From assembly GCF_009467825.1 (NCBI RefSeq), contig NZ_WIOK01000003.1, positions 227,927 through 291,926 of the forward strand: 64,000 nucleotides of DNA, in the 5' to 3' direction. The position numbers and the translations under genes were made by a program. Shown here piece by piece: positions 18,210-27,868 of this stretch. Each line of letters begins with the position of its first letter. Positions within the stretch are counted from its first letter, which is position 1. This DNA is from Cyclobacterium xiamenense (GTDB lineage Bacteria > Bacteroidota > Bacteroidia > Cytophagales > Cyclobacteriaceae). Under the pieces are notes generated by a model. That model had not been told where the DNA came from and did not search any database. It saw only the letters and a list, made by a program, of their open reading frames with translations.

Positions 18210-18783
18210 CCCAGCCTGCGGTAATGGAAAAGCTTTTCTAGCTGTTGGCGGATACCAAACGAGAGCGACGCATGCTGCGTGACCGCCCTGCCTGGACAAC
18301 TGATTCCGAAGCAGTAGCTACGTACGCCCCGCACACAGACCGAACAGAATTTCCCGCATTTTGCGGGCAACCAGAATCCAGCAACCATACCTAAAACCAC
18401 CTAATTATTATTTTTTCAATGTAACCACGTGAGCCATAGAAAATTCGGTTTTTTAAAGCAATAACTAAAACAAATTTTTAGTCTTCAAAAAAAGCGCCAA
18501 AAGGCTCAACTTTTCTTGAAATAATTTTCACCGTCAATCTTTTTTCTCTATAATTAGGCGCTTAAGACATAACAACGGAAAAAAATGTGTTTGAGTGGTA
18601 AATTGGTGTTGGTTGTTTATCTCCGTTGTGCAATCGATTCCATAAGGCGAGTGAACGGCTTGGTTAGATTGGCTATAATTTCCTCTCGACCACTGTTCGT
18701 TTGCATTCAATACCACCTGTATCGATGGTTACTACGTAAAAGAAAAGGTCGGCTGCCTATGAAACACCTAATAAGTCCGTAAT
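18210..18783. other. Long non-coding stretch upstream of the first susC
   Basis: No convincing gene is present; the only open frame over 60 codons (18585-18782) has no family features and ends in the promoter zone. The left part holds a cccgcattttgcggg hairpin near 18352-18366. The right part is AT-rich. This long region probably carries the regulation of the SusC/SusD operon, but no regulator gene is adjacent and I see no clear operator. Confidence 0.5.
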
Positions 18784-18791
18784 TAACTTTG
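18784..18791 (+). promoter_or_regulatory. Bacteroidota -7 element for the first susCD operon
   Basis: TAACTTTG matches TAnnTTTG exactly and lies 38 bases before the susC ATG at 18830, the usual distance. A good -33 TTTG is not visible, as often at regulated promoters. Confidence 0.6.
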
Positions 18792-18829
18792 ATAATTACA
18801 GATCCAATTAATTAAACTCAAAATTTATT

Positions 18830-21800
18830 ATGAAAAAAAATCTACCAAATTGCCATGGGCTGGTATCCAAATCATCCCTTGCGGCAATCCTGTTTGCCCT
18901 GTTTACAGGGGGGCTGATCGCCGCTCCAAATGGGCCTGACGGGAATCTAACGAACACCGAAAAGATGCCGCTATTGGCATCCAATGAAAATCTGGATGCT
19001 TTCCGATCGAACGCTCCCTTTGATGTGACCGTCACCGATTCAAACGGGGAACCCATCCCAGGGGCCACCGTATCCGTTCCGGGTACCTCCATCGGTACCG
19101 CTACCGATATCGACGGACAGTATAGCATTACCGTACCCGAGGGGTCCTCTCTTGTGTTTTCCTTTATTGGGTTTGAAAGCCAAACCATCGAAGTAAACAA
19201 TCAATCCACCATCGACGTCACCCTTTCCGAAAGCGCTCAGGCACTAGACGAAGTGGTCGTAATTGGTTACGGTACGCAACAAAAGAAAGACCTGACCGGT
19301 GCCGTGGTAAACGTGCAGGCGGAAGAGGTGATGAAGTACAAGCCCACCAGTGTGTCGGAGATTTTGCGAACCACCGTCCCCGGTCTGAGTGTGGGGTATG
19401 CCACCAACGCCCGAAACGTACCGGATTTTGAAGTTCGGGGTGACAATTCGATGAAGGCTAATTCCAATGACGAACGAGCTGCCAACCGACCTTTGATCGT
19501 ATTGGACGGGGTCATTTTCCAGGGAGACCTGGCAGAAATCAATCCAAATACCATTGAAAGCGTGGACGTATTGAAGGATGCCAGTGCGGCAGCCGTATAC
19601 GGATCACAGGCCACAAATGGTGTGGTGATTTTCACCACCAAAAAAGGTCAATACGGCAAGCCACAAATAACGTTTAGCTCCCGCGTTGGATTGGTCACCG
19701 GAGCCAGAAGACAGCAAACCTATCAGGGCGAGGCAGTATTGGACTGGTTGACGGACATGAACGAAACCATTACCAATACCATTACCGAACCCTGGACACG
19801 TTTCCGGGATTTTAACGACATTGATCCGCAGTACCAGGACGACTGGTTGGCGGCAAATGGGATCCCTGGAGAGACCGATCCGGAAGTCATCCGCATGACC
19901 CGAATCAATAACTTTGGTTTTTGGGACAACGAAGTAGAAAATTACCGAAACGGAGTTACCTACGACTGGCAGGATTTCTTGTTCCACACCGGTGTGCGAC
20001 AGGATTACGACCTGGGTGTTTCGGGTAGAACCGACAGGGTTGCCTACTATTTCTCACTGGGCTACAGCGACCGGGAATCCGTACGATTGGGCGAATCCTT
20101 TCAGGCAATCACTTCTCGCCTGAATCTGGATGTCAACCTGGGCGAGCGTTTGAGCGTGGGTACCAACACGCAGTTCACCTTTATAGACGAAGGACAGGAA
20201 TTCATCGGTAACGGAGGATACCGGGTGTATTCCGTGTACGATCAGCCCTGGGCAAACGGAGCCCCCAGAACGCGGGAAAACCTGAATGACCAGGCAGCGG
20301 GATCGAATATCTCCAACCCTTATCAGGGTCCCTCCTGGAATACGCGCCTTCATAATCAAATTATGATCAACCCCACGCTCTATGCACAGCTTGAGCTTCC
20401 CTTCGGTTTTAGCCTACGCCAGGATTACACGCCCCGTTTTTCCATACGTAAGCGCTTCGATCTGGACGAGCGTGGCAATCCCCAACGGGCGGTAGATGAG
20501 GCCGAAAGAAGGTACAACGAGTCCTTCCGCTGGCAGTCCAATACCATCCTGAACTGGAACAAGGAATTTGGCGAACACCGCCTGGGCTTCACCGGCTTGT
20601 ACAACACCGAAAGAAACCAAAGCTGGGAAACGCGTGCCATGACCAACAACTTCTCGCCCACCGCGAGCCTTGGCTTCCATGCGATGCAATTGGGCCTGAA
20701 CCCCACCATGTCCTCCTACGACGAGGTAAACTCCCGAACCGGCCTAATGGGTCGTGTGACGTATGCATACGGAGATAGGTATAATTTCTCCGCTTCCATC
20801 AGACGGGATGGCTTTTCCCGATTTGGGGTAAACAACCTGCTGGGTAATTTCCCATCCCTATCCGCTGCCTGGACAATCTCCAACGAGGACTTTATGCAAA
20901 ACACGGGCATTCTTAGCTATCTCAAAGTGCGAGCGAGCTACGGTGTGAACGGGAACAGTAGTGGATTGGAAGACTACAATGCCTATGCGCGATTGAATAG
21001 TAACCTCTACCTGAATTACGATGGAGGCTATTTCGCTGCCCCTCGTACCGAGATTACGCGTATCGCGAATCCCTTTTTGTCTTGGGAACGAAATGCTTCC
21101 TTTAACATAGGCATCGACTACGGGTTCTTTAACGACCGGGTCAGCGGTTCCTTGGATATTTACCAATCCGAGACCAGGGATTTGTTACTGGATCAAAAGT
21201 TACCCGAACTGACCGGTTTTGGTTCCGTGAAAACCAATGTAGGAAACCTGCAAAATCGGGGATTTGATCTGGGAATCCGTTCCATCAACGTGACACGAAG
21301 CAATTTCACCTGGACCAGTAACTTCAACGTCACCTATGCGATTAACAAGATTACCACCCTAGGTAATGCTCCGATTCCCATGACCGATGCGCAGGGTAAT
21401 ACCGTCATGCGAGAGCCCGACGACTTGCAAAACGGCTGGTTTATTGGGGAAAACAAAGACATTATCTGGGATTGGGATCTGGACGGCGTCTACCAAATGG
21501 ACGAAGCCGATGAAGCCGCGGAGTACGGATTGTTCCCCGGTGACTTCCGATTCGTCGATCAGGATAACGATGGAGACATCGATATTGACGACCGAGTTTT
21601 TCTTGGACTAACCGACAATCCCTGGTACATCACTTTCCGAAACGATTTCGAATGGAAAAATTTCGACCTGGGGCTGGTATTTCTCGGTAAATTCGGCTGG
21701 AAAGGCGGAACACAAGAGCCGTTTAACAATTCCCAGCAGTACATCAAAAACAAAAACTGGTATACCATTCCTTACTGGACGCCGCTTAACGGTGAAAACA

Positions 21801-22060
21801 ATTTCGCCCGAATCAACTCCATCAACCTGGGAGGCGGAAACGTATGGTTAAACCGAGACTATGTACGTTTGCAAAACGTATCGGTAGGATACAGTGTTCC
21901 ACCCAGTTTGCTGGAAAAAATCAATGGAACGCGGCTACGACTGGCGCTAAACATTGAGAATGCGGCCGTCTTCACCCCCTGGCACCGAAGCCTGGGTGAT
22001 CCCGAATCGGCTCGGGAAATGCCTCGAACGTACTCCTTTAGTTTAGATTTCACGTTCTAA
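18830..22060 (+). CDS. SusC/RagA-family TonB-linked outer membrane transporter
   Basis: This 1076-residue TonB-dependent receptor imports oligosaccharides or other large nutrients through the outer membrane, with its SusD partner as lid. In order: signal peptide at about 1-35, a spacer of about 30 residues rich in Asn, a carboxypeptidase-regulatory-like domain at about 64-130 (FDVTVTDSNGEPIPGATVSV...GQYSITV), the TonB box and SusC signature DEVVVIGYGTQQKKDLTGAV near 139-158, the plug (VLDGVIFQG, ESVDVLKDASAAAVYGSQA), and a 22-strand barrel ending in SFSLDFTF. Ca-binding-like DQDNDGDIDIDD occurs near residue 910. susD follows 45 bases downstream. The substrate cannot be read from the sequence. 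Confidence 0.95.
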   Translation: MKKNLPNCHGLVSKSSLAAILFALFTGGLIAAPNGPDGNLTNTEKMPLLASNENLDAFRSNAPFDVTVTDSNGEPIPGATVSVPGTSIGTATDIDGQYSITVPEGSSLVFSFIGFESQTIEVNNQSTIDVTLSESAQALDEVVVIGYGTQQKKDLTGAVVNVQAEEVMKYKPTSVSEILRTTVPGLSVGYATNARNVPDFEVRGDNSMKANSNDERAANRPLIVLDGVIFQGDLAEINPNTIESVDVLKDASAAAVYGSQATNGVVIFTTKKGQYGKPQITFSSRVGLVTGARRQQTYQGEAVLDWLTDMNETITNTITEPWTRFRDFNDIDPQYQDDWLAANGIPGETDPEVIRMTRINNFGFWDNEVENYRNGVTYDWQDFLFHTGVRQDYDLGVSGRTDRVAYYFSLGYSDRESVRLGESFQAITSRLNLDVNLGERLSVGTNTQFTFIDEGQEFIGNGGYRVYSVYDQPWANGAPRTRENLNDQAAGSNISNPYQGPSWNTRLHNQIMINPTLYAQLELPFGFSLRQDYTPRFSIRKRFDLDERGNPQRAVDEAERRYNESFRWQSNTILNWNKEFGEHRLGFTGLYNTERNQSWETRAMTNNFSPTASLGFHAMQLGLNPTMSSYDEVNSRTGLMGRVTYAYGDRYNFSASIRRDGFSRFGVNNLLGNFPSLSAAWTISNEDFMQNTGILSYLKVRASYGVNGNSSGLEDYNAYARLNSNLYLNYDGGYFAAPRTEITRIANPFLSWERNASFNIGIDYGFFNDRVSGSLDIYQSETRDLLLDQKLPELTGFGSVKTNVGNLQNRGFDLGIRSINVTRSNFTWTSNFNVTYAINKITTLGNAPIPMTDAQGNTVMREPDDLQNGWFIGENKDIIWDWDLDGVYQMDEADEAAEYGLFPGDFRFVDQDNDGDIDIDDRVFLGLTDNPWYITFRNDFEWKNFDLGLVFLGKFGWKGGTQEPFNNSQQYIKNKNWYTIPYWTPLNGENNFARINSINLGGGNVWLNRDYVRLQNVSVGYSVPPSLLEKINGTRLRLALNIENAAVFTPWHRSLGDPESAREMPRTYSFSLDFTF

Positions 22061-22105
22061 GCGCAGCGTGGAGGAAATTAACTATAAACCAGAAACGATT
22101 TAACA

Positions 22106-24127
22106 ATGAAGAATTTAAAAATATTCAAAGGAATAGGCCTTTCACTACTTCTCCTTGGCTCGGTATCCTGTCAGGAGGATTTTTTGGAAGAACAACCCTT
22201 GTCCTTCCTTAGTCCAGAAAACACCTTCGTGGATGCGGCCGGATTGCAAACCGCACTCGATGCTGCTCTGCATGGGGTGATGACGCAATGGAACGGGGAT
22301 ACCCGTGAACTGATGTTCAATAGCAACATGAGCGATGCCTCGGTCGTATCGGCAACGGATAAGCCCGATGCGTTCGTAGACCTGCGTACCTATGCCACCC
22401 CTACGAATTCGCGGAACAACGATGCGGGTCGTGCGCGCTCCTTTTACGCAGATAACTACAACCACATCAAAAAGGCGAATACGGTAATCGATTACATCGA
22501 CGTGCCGGAATGGCCGGATGGAGCAAACGATGCGGAGAGAAACCACTTGCTGGGATCGGCCTATTTTCTACGTGCCTTCTTTTACATGCAACTGACCATG
22601 GATTTTGGTAACGTGGCCTTTCCATTGAGCGTGGTATCCGAAGCCCGAAGGGATTTTAAGGTATTCCACATGCAAGGAATCTGGGATCAGATGATCACCG
22701 ACCTGGAATATGCGGTTCAGCATGTCAAACCAAAAAGCCAACTACCGATTGGACAGGCTCCCAAGGATGCCGTTCGTATCTTGCTGGCTAAGTACTACAT
22801 GCTAAACGAGCGCTTTGCCGATGCCGAGCGCCTAATGGACGACGTGATCAACGGGGGAGAATCCCAGTTGTTCACCGATGATATGATCCCCTCCGGTGTC
22901 ACCGAGGTAGAAGTAGCGAATACCAATAATCCGAATACCGGTAACCCGCTTCCAGGCAGGTCCGGATTTGCACCGGTGGACGCCGTTAACTACCTCCACA
23001 TGGACCAGGGAGCACAGAAAACTTCCAATCCGGAAGGAATCTGGCTGGTAGTAAACGAACCGTTCATCTTGGGAACACAAGGAAGATCCGCCCGGATTCG
23101 CGCCTGGGGTCCCAACTTCGTTAGTACCAACCTGGGCGTTTGGGAGCCTGGCACCACACGGATCGGGACAGATGTACAGCAGTCCACCTCCGATGCACGG
23201 GGACGCATGATGAAAAAATGGGGTCGTGGTCAGGGATTTGCCCGTCCGACCAACTATTCCCAGTATGAAATCTGGAACTTCAAAGGAGAGGTTGACGAAC
23301 AAGACTACCGACACAAGGACCTGAACTGGTTTGAAATGGAGGACGTATTGTACGACAACCCTTCACTTCTGGACGATGGAAGTCCCTATTACATGCAGCC
23401 ACTGCGCTTGTACGACGAAAACGGCAACCTGACCTGCCAAGACACCATTCGCTGCTGGTTCGGTTATCCTCGGTACAAGTTCTACTCGGTTAATCAGGAG
23501 TCTCGGCCCGACCGACAGGACGGGGGTAAGATGGACATGTACATCATGCGGATTGCAGAGGCCTATTTGGTACGTGCCGAAGCACGTTTCTGGCAGGACA
23601 ACCTGGCCGGAGCGGCGGAAGACATCAATACGATTCGCCAGCGTGCCAATGCCATCCACATGTACACCATTGCCGATATGCAAACCGAAGGTATCGGAGC
23701 CGTTTTGGACGAGCGTAACCGGGAACTGTTTGGCGAGGAATACCGTCACGACGAACTGGTACGAATCTCCATCATCCTGGCAAAAACCGGAAAGATGGCC
23801 TACAATGGCAAGACGTACTCCATCAGTGGAAACAACATCGAAGAGGCCATCTCTGCCAATAGCTTCTACTACGATCGTATGATGGAGAAAAACAATTTCT
23901 TCCGGGAAGAGGTGCCTTGGGCGACTTACAATACCACCAGATACACCATGGATCCGCACCACGTGTTCTGGCCAGTCTATCAGCCCTACCTTGTAGGAAA
24001 CGTGGAAGCCACCCTGAATCAAACAACCGGATACAACGGAGCCGAAAATAACATCGAACCATTGACTCACGTGGTTCAGCCAGCCGGCGCTCCCAACGAA
24101 GACCCCATGCGGGCCATCGGAGAGTAA
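22106..24127 (+). CDS. SusD/RagB-family nutrient-binding outer membrane lipoprotein
   Basis: The 673-residue lipoprotein caps the SusC transporter and binds its substrate at the cell surface. The lipobox is GSVSC, followed by QEDFLEEQPLSFLSPENTF, the standard SusD N-terminus. TPR-like helices follow (AYFLRAFFYMQLTMDFGNV, RILLAKYYMLNERFADAERLM), and the C-terminal hallmark is present: RIAEAYLVRAEARFWQ, INTIRQRAN, DERNRELFGEEYRHDEL. It is longer than the common 500-550 residues because of insertions between about 250 and 430. It pairs with the susC 45 bases upstream, and a strong terminator follows, so susC-susD is one unit. Confidence 0.95.
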   Translation: MKNLKIFKGIGLSLLLLGSVSCQEDFLEEQPLSFLSPENTFVDAAGLQTALDAALHGVMTQWNGDTRELMFNSNMSDASVVSATDKPDAFVDLRTYATPTNSRNNDAGRARSFYADNYNHIKKANTVIDYIDVPEWPDGANDAERNHLLGSAYFLRAFFYMQLTMDFGNVAFPLSVVSEARRDFKVFHMQGIWDQMITDLEYAVQHVKPKSQLPIGQAPKDAVRILLAKYYMLNERFADAERLMDDVINGGESQLFTDDMIPSGVTEVEVANTNNPNTGNPLPGRSGFAPVDAVNYLHMDQGAQKTSNPEGIWLVVNEPFILGTQGRSARIRAWGPNFVSTNLGVWEPGTTRIGTDVQQSTSDARGRMMKKWGRGQGFARPTNYSQYEIWNFKGEVDEQDYRHKDLNWFEMEDVLYDNPSLLDDGSPYYMQPLRLYDENGNLTCQDTIRCWFGYPRYKFYSVNQESRPDRQDGGKMDMYIMRIAEAYLVRAEARFWQDNLAGAAEDINTIRQRANAIHMYTIADMQTEGIGAVLDERNRELFGEEYRHDELVRISIILAKTGKMAYNGKTYSISGNNIEEAISANSFYYDRMMEKNNFFREEVPWATYNTTRYTMDPHHVFWPVYQPYLVGNVEATLNQTTGYNGAENNIEPLTHVVQPAGAPNEDPMRAIGE

Positions 24128-24140
24128 TGCCGATTATATA

Positions 24141-24182
24141 AAAAATTCACCCGGAAGCAGTAGCAGTCGGGTGAATTTTTTA
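24141..24182 (+). terminator. Intrinsic terminator after the first susCD pair
   Basis: aaaaattcacccg (24141-24153) pairs perfectly with cgggtgaattttt (24168-24180) around a 14-base loop, with a T-run on the 3' side. It ends 14-55 bases after the susD stop and separates susCD from the oxidoreductase gene. Confidence 0.88.
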
Positions 24183-24225
24183 ATTTAGGGAAGTAAAAAG
24201 GTTATAAACTCAAACACCATATATT

Positions 24226-25569
24226 ATGACAAACGATTCGTCCAGAAGGACTTTTCTAAAAAAATCAGCAATTGCAAGTTCAGCAGCTATTGTTGCTCCT
24301 ACCATACTTTCCTCCAACGTGTTTGGAGCCAACGACCGCATCAATGCGGCGGTACTAGGGGTAAATGGAAGGGGAAAGAACCACATCCAAAGCCTGATGA
24401 ATCAGGAAAACGTCCAGGTTACTACCCTCTGCGACCCGGACATGAACCTATTAAAAGAGCGACAAAAGCAATTTAAAGATACGTACAAAAAAGACGTAGC
24501 CCTGGAACAGGATCTTCGCCGGGTAATAGACGATCCGGACATCGATGTGATCAGCATCGCATCGCCCAATCATTGGCATGCGCTGACGACAATCTGGGCC
24601 TGTCAGGCTGGCAAAGACGTCTACGTAGAAAAACCCGGCTCTCACAATATCTGGGAGGGAAGGAAGATGGTGGAAGCAGCCCACAAGTACGATCGAATCG
24701 TGCAGCACGGCGTGCAGCTGAGAAGCTCTCCGGCCGTTCGCGAAGCCATCCAATTGATTCGGGACGGGTACATTGGCAATGTCTATATGGCCCGCGGCAT
24801 CGTCTTCCGCTGGAGACCTAGCATTGGAGACAAAGGATTCTCCCCCGTTCCCGAGGGAATCGACTACGACCTTTGGACCGGCCCCGCTCCCAAGCGTCCC
24901 TTTACCCGCAACCTGGTGCACTACAACTGGCACTGGCATTGGGATTATGGAAACGGGGATGTAGGAAACCAGGGAATTCACGAAACCGACCTTTGTATGT
25001 GGGGATTGGACGTGGGGCTTCCCACGAAAATCACCTCGATGGGAGGGAAATTCCTGTGGGACGATGCAAAAGAAGTTCCCGAGGTACTCACTTCGGTGTA
25101 CAATTATCCGGAGGAAAACAAGATCATCCAATTTGAAGTACGTCCCTGGTGCACCAACGAAGAAGGTGGTGCCACGGTCGGTAACATCTTCTATGGAGAC
25201 AAAGGCTACATCGTGGTCGATGGTTACGACAAGTACCAGTCATTCCTGGGCAAAGACCGCACGCCTGGTAAATCAGGAGCCGATGGAGGACCGTCTGCCT
25301 CCGGGATGGACCGGGGAGCCGGAGGTACCGATGGACACTTTGCCAACTTCATTGAGGCTGTCCGCAAGCACGACGCTTCCATCCTGAATGGTCCGGTAGA
25401 AACGGCGCATCTGTCCTCCGGATTGGCCCACCTGGGCAACATCGCTTACAAGCTAGAGCGGGTACTCACGTTTAACCCAAAATCTGAGACCTTTGTGAAT
25501 GATCCCGAGGCAGACGAGATGTTGAAACGAAACTATCGCAAGGGTTTCGAAGTACCAGCGATTGTCTAA
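24226..25569 (+). CDS. Gfo/Idh/MocA-family oxidoreductase, Tat-exported
   Basis: A 447-residue NAD(P)-dependent sugar oxidoreductase predicted to be exported folded by the Tat system: the N-terminus has SRRTFLKK followed by a hydrophobic Ala/Ser-rich stretch to about residue 34. The Rossmann part begins NAAVLGVNGRGKNHI, and the dehydrogenase signature is YVEKPGSHN with the conserved EKP lysine. The active-site region is GDVGNQGIHETDLCMWGL with the expected His and Asp. Members of this group oxidise sugars or glycosides, often at C3. It sits between the SusCD pair and DUF6807 and isomerase genes, which suggests periplasmic processing of the imported compound; substrate unknown. Confidence 0.9.
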   Translation: MTNDSSRRTFLKKSAIASSAAIVAPTILSSNVFGANDRINAAVLGVNGRGKNHIQSLMNQENVQVTTLCDPDMNLLKERQKQFKDTYKKDVALEQDLRRVIDDPDIDVISIASPNHWHALTTIWACQAGKDVYVEKPGSHNIWEGRKMVEAAHKYDRIVQHGVQLRSSPAVREAIQLIRDGYIGNVYMARGIVFRWRPSIGDKGFSPVPEGIDYDLWTGPAPKRPFTRNLVHYNWHWHWDYGNGDVGNQGIHETDLCMWGLDVGLPTKITSMGGKFLWDDAKEVPEVLTSVYNYPEENKIIQFEVRPWCTNEEGGATVGNIFYGDKGYIVVDGYDKYQSFLGKDRTPGKSGADGGPSASGMDRGAGGTDGHFANFIEAVRKHDASILNGPVETAHLSSGLAHLGNIAYKLERVLTFNPKSETFVNDPEADEMLKRNYRKGFEVPAIV

Positions 25570-25610
25570 GCTTCTCCCAGGTAATTTCACCCATCGAAAC
25601 CGAAAAACCA

Positions 25611-25653
25611 GAAAAAAAACCGGGCAGGCCGTTTGGCACTCCCGGGTTTTTTC
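25611..25653 (+). terminator. Probable intrinsic terminator after the Gfo/Idh/MocA gene
   Basis: An A-run plus ccggg (to 25624) can pair with cccgggtttttt (25641-25652), with one bulged G, around a 16-base loop. The T-rich 3' side fits a terminator. Confidence 0.6.
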
Positions 25654-25809
25654 TTCGTACCTTACTCGGTAAAACTAAATTTAAAGGCATAATACATGAA
25701 ATCCCGTATGCACCAGGCGACATCCCCAGGGACGCCATGGTAGCCCCAATAACGACCGGGGCGAGACATGCGAGACGCCATGTGGCCACGTAAAAACAAT
25801 GATATGCAC

Positions 25810-26853
25810 ATGAAATCCCAGGCGCTAGTATTGATCGCAATTATAAGTAGCAGCACGATGCTTTTTGGTCAGAGTAACAAAAAAGAAGCCGTAACCGTAC
25901 AGGTAAACGAATCAGAAAAGAAAGTTGATATCGTCGTGGGAGGTGAGTTATTCACCACCTATATGTACCCGGACAATATCATGAAGCCCGTGTTGTGGCC
26001 CGTGATGTCACCGGAAGGAAACATGTTGACGAGAAGCTATCCGTTAATCAACAAAGAAGGAGACCGAACCGATCATCCCCACCATGTGGGTGTTTGGCTC
26101 AATTACGGGGATGTGAATGGTCTTGATTTTTGGAACAATTCAGAGGCCATCTCTCCGGAAAGAAAAGGAGGCTATGGAACCATCTATCACCAATCGGTAG
26201 AGAAAGCCAAGGGAGGTAAAGGAAAGGCCGTATTGGAAACGAAATCCCTTTGGAAATCTCCGGACAACACCACCTTACTGGAGGAAGAAACCGAATTTGC
26301 ATTCCAAGCCATCGAAGGGATGCGAATAATTGATCGCACCACTTCGCTTACTGCCGCTGTGGATGAAGTGAAATTTACAGACAACAAGGAAGGCATGTTT
26401 GCCATTCGTGTAAGCCGGGAACTGGAACTTCCCACCGATAAGCCTACCGAGTTGATGGATTCCCATGGAGTCAAAACCCGGGTAGAAAAAATGGACAATA
26501 CCCTGGTCAAAGGAAACTACAGAAGTTCGGAGGGCATCGAAGGCGGGGCCGTATGGAGCACCCGGGGTCGTTGGATGAAGCTCTCTAGTGAAATAAACGG
26601 AGAGGAAGTTTCCCTCGTTATCATCGATCATCCCTCCAACGTGGGGTATCCTACCTACTGGCATGCCCGCGACTACGGGTTGTTTGCTGCCAATACACTG
26701 GGACAAAAGGTTTTTTCTGAAGGAAAAAATGAACTGAATTTCAGCCTGAATAATGGGGAAACGGCAACGTTTAAATACCGGCTGGTGGTGGCTTCCGAAG
26801 ACCTTTCAGACGAGCAAATCAATGCATTGGCTGATGCTTATGCTAAAAAATAA
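25810..26853 (+). CDS. DUF6807 (PmoA-like) secreted protein
   Basis: A 347-residue secreted protein of the DUF6807 family, often labelled PmoA family. ATG codons at 25804 and 25810 are both plausible; 25810 gives MKSQALVLIAIISSSTMLFGQ, a good signal peptide. Family marks are TTYMYPDNIMKPVLWPV, RTDHPHHVGVWLNYGDVNGLDFW with clustered His, GTIYHQSVEKAKGG and DHPSNVGYPTYWHARDYGLFAANTLG. The enzymatic role of the family is not established; members accompany Gfo/Idh oxidoreductases and TIM-barrel isomerases in sugar-catabolism loci, exactly as here. The leader of about 130 bases contains a gcccc/ggggc hairpin at 25743-25762. Confidence 0.85.
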   Translation: MKSQALVLIAIISSSTMLFGQSNKKEAVTVQVNESEKKVDIVVGGELFTTYMYPDNIMKPVLWPVMSPEGNMLTRSYPLINKEGDRTDHPHHVGVWLNYGDVNGLDFWNNSEAISPERKGGYGTIYHQSVEKAKGGKGKAVLETKSLWKSPDNTTLLEEETEFAFQAIEGMRIIDRTTSLTAAVDEVKFTDNKEGMFAIRVSRELELPTDKPTELMDSHGVKTRVEKMDNTLVKGNYRSSEGIEGGAVWSTRGRWMKLSSEINGEEVSLVIIDHPSNVGYPTYWHARDYGLFAANTLGQKVFSEGKNELNFSLNNGETATFKYRLVVASEDLSDEQINALADAYAKK

Positions 26854-26886
26854 TCATACCGTTTTTCACCAAACAACCTTCGAAAC

Positions 26887-27768
26887 ATGACAGACCACCA
26901 TTTATCCCGGCGATATTTTCTTCAAAAAAGTATGGCCGCCGGACTTGGCTTATCCGTACTGGGCCAACATGCATTGCCCGTCTTTGCCAAAGAATCCGGT
27001 ATGAAACTGGGCCTGGTCACCTATCAATGGGGCAAAGACTGGGACCTTCCCACCCTCATCGCCAATTGTGAAAAAACGGGCTTGCTGGGAGTAGAATTGC
27101 GCACGGAACATGCGCACGGTGTGGAAACCTCCCTCTCTTCGCGCCAACGACGAGAGGTAAAAAAACGCTTTGCCGATAGCCCGGTTACCTGCCTGGGCTA
27201 CGGATCCAACTTTGCCTACCATTACACGGATCAGGCGGAAGTTCGCCAAAACATCGAAGGCACCAAGGAATACCTAAAACTCTGCAAAGACATAGGCGCT
27301 ACGGGCATCAAAGTGAAGCCAAATGGGTTACCCGAATCGGTCTCTAAAGAAAAGACCATCGCTCAGATCGCCGCTTCGTTCAATGAGGTGGGCGCCTTTG
27401 CCAAAGACCTGGGGCAGTTGGTCCGGGTGGAAGTACATGGAAAACTCACCCAACAGCTGCCCAATATGAAGGCCATTTTTGATCAGGTAGATCAGGATAG
27501 CGTCAAGGTATGCTGGAATTGCAACAACGAAGACTTATTGCCTCCCGGCCTGGAAGCAAATTTCCATTCGGTGAAAAAGTGGTTTGGCGACACCGTTCAC
27601 ATTCGCGAACTAAATGTCGGGAATTATCCCTACCAACAGCTCATGAACCTGTTTGGGGAAATCAATTACGAGGGCTGGATTCTACTGGAGGCGCGTACCA
27701 CCCCTGCGGACCGCATTGCCGCCATGAAAGAGCAATTGGAAATCTTCAACAAGATGACGAACGCATAA
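26887..27768 (+). CDS. Tat-exported sugar phosphate isomerase/epimerase-like TIM-barrel protein
   Basis: A 293-residue protein of the xylose-isomerase-like TIM-barrel (AP endonuclease 2) superfamily. The N-terminus LSRRYFLQKSMAAGLGLSVLG is a twin-arginine signal, so it is predicted to act in the periplasm, which sets it apart from the cytosolic epimerases at 48766 and 49673. The barrel is shown by KLGLVTYQWGKDWDLPTLI, GVELRTEHAHGVE, GIKVKPNGLP, VRVEVHGKLTQ, VKVCWNCNNED, VHIRELNVGNYPY and YEGWILLEART. It begins 33 bases after the DUF6807 gene. In the oxidative glycoside pathway such proteins act on keto-sugars; whether this one does is inference. Confidence 0.85.
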   Translation: MTDHHLSRRYFLQKSMAAGLGLSVLGQHALPVFAKESGMKLGLVTYQWGKDWDLPTLIANCEKTGLLGVELRTEHAHGVETSLSSRQRREVKKRFADSPVTCLGYGSNFAYHYTDQAEVRQNIEGTKEYLKLCKDIGATGIKVKPNGLPESVSKEKTIAQIAASFNEVGAFAKDLGQLVRVEVHGKLTQQLPNMKAIFDQVDQDSVKVCWNCNNEDLLPPGLEANFHSVKKWFGDTVHIRELNVGNYPYQQLMNLFGEINYEGWILLEARTTPADRIAAMKEQLEIFNKMTNA

Positions 27769-27826
27769 TTTTGCCAGGGAATACCCATTTCTGCACCGAC
27801 GCAGGAAGGCAGACCAAGAGTTAGAA

Positions 27827-27862
27827 AAAAAGGCCACCCAACGATGTTGAGGTGGCCTTTTT
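27827..27862. terminator. Bidirectional intrinsic terminator
   Basis: aaaaaggccacc (27827-27838) and ggtggccttttt (27851-27862) are perfect complements with a 12-base loop. It lies between the convergent isomerase and dipeptidase genes and has U-tracts on both strands. Confidence 0.88.
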
Positions 27863-27868
27863 GTTTCC

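Noticed and set aside
18585..18782. A 65-codon frame in the susC upstream region
   Set aside because: It shows no family or signal features and ends in the promoter zone.
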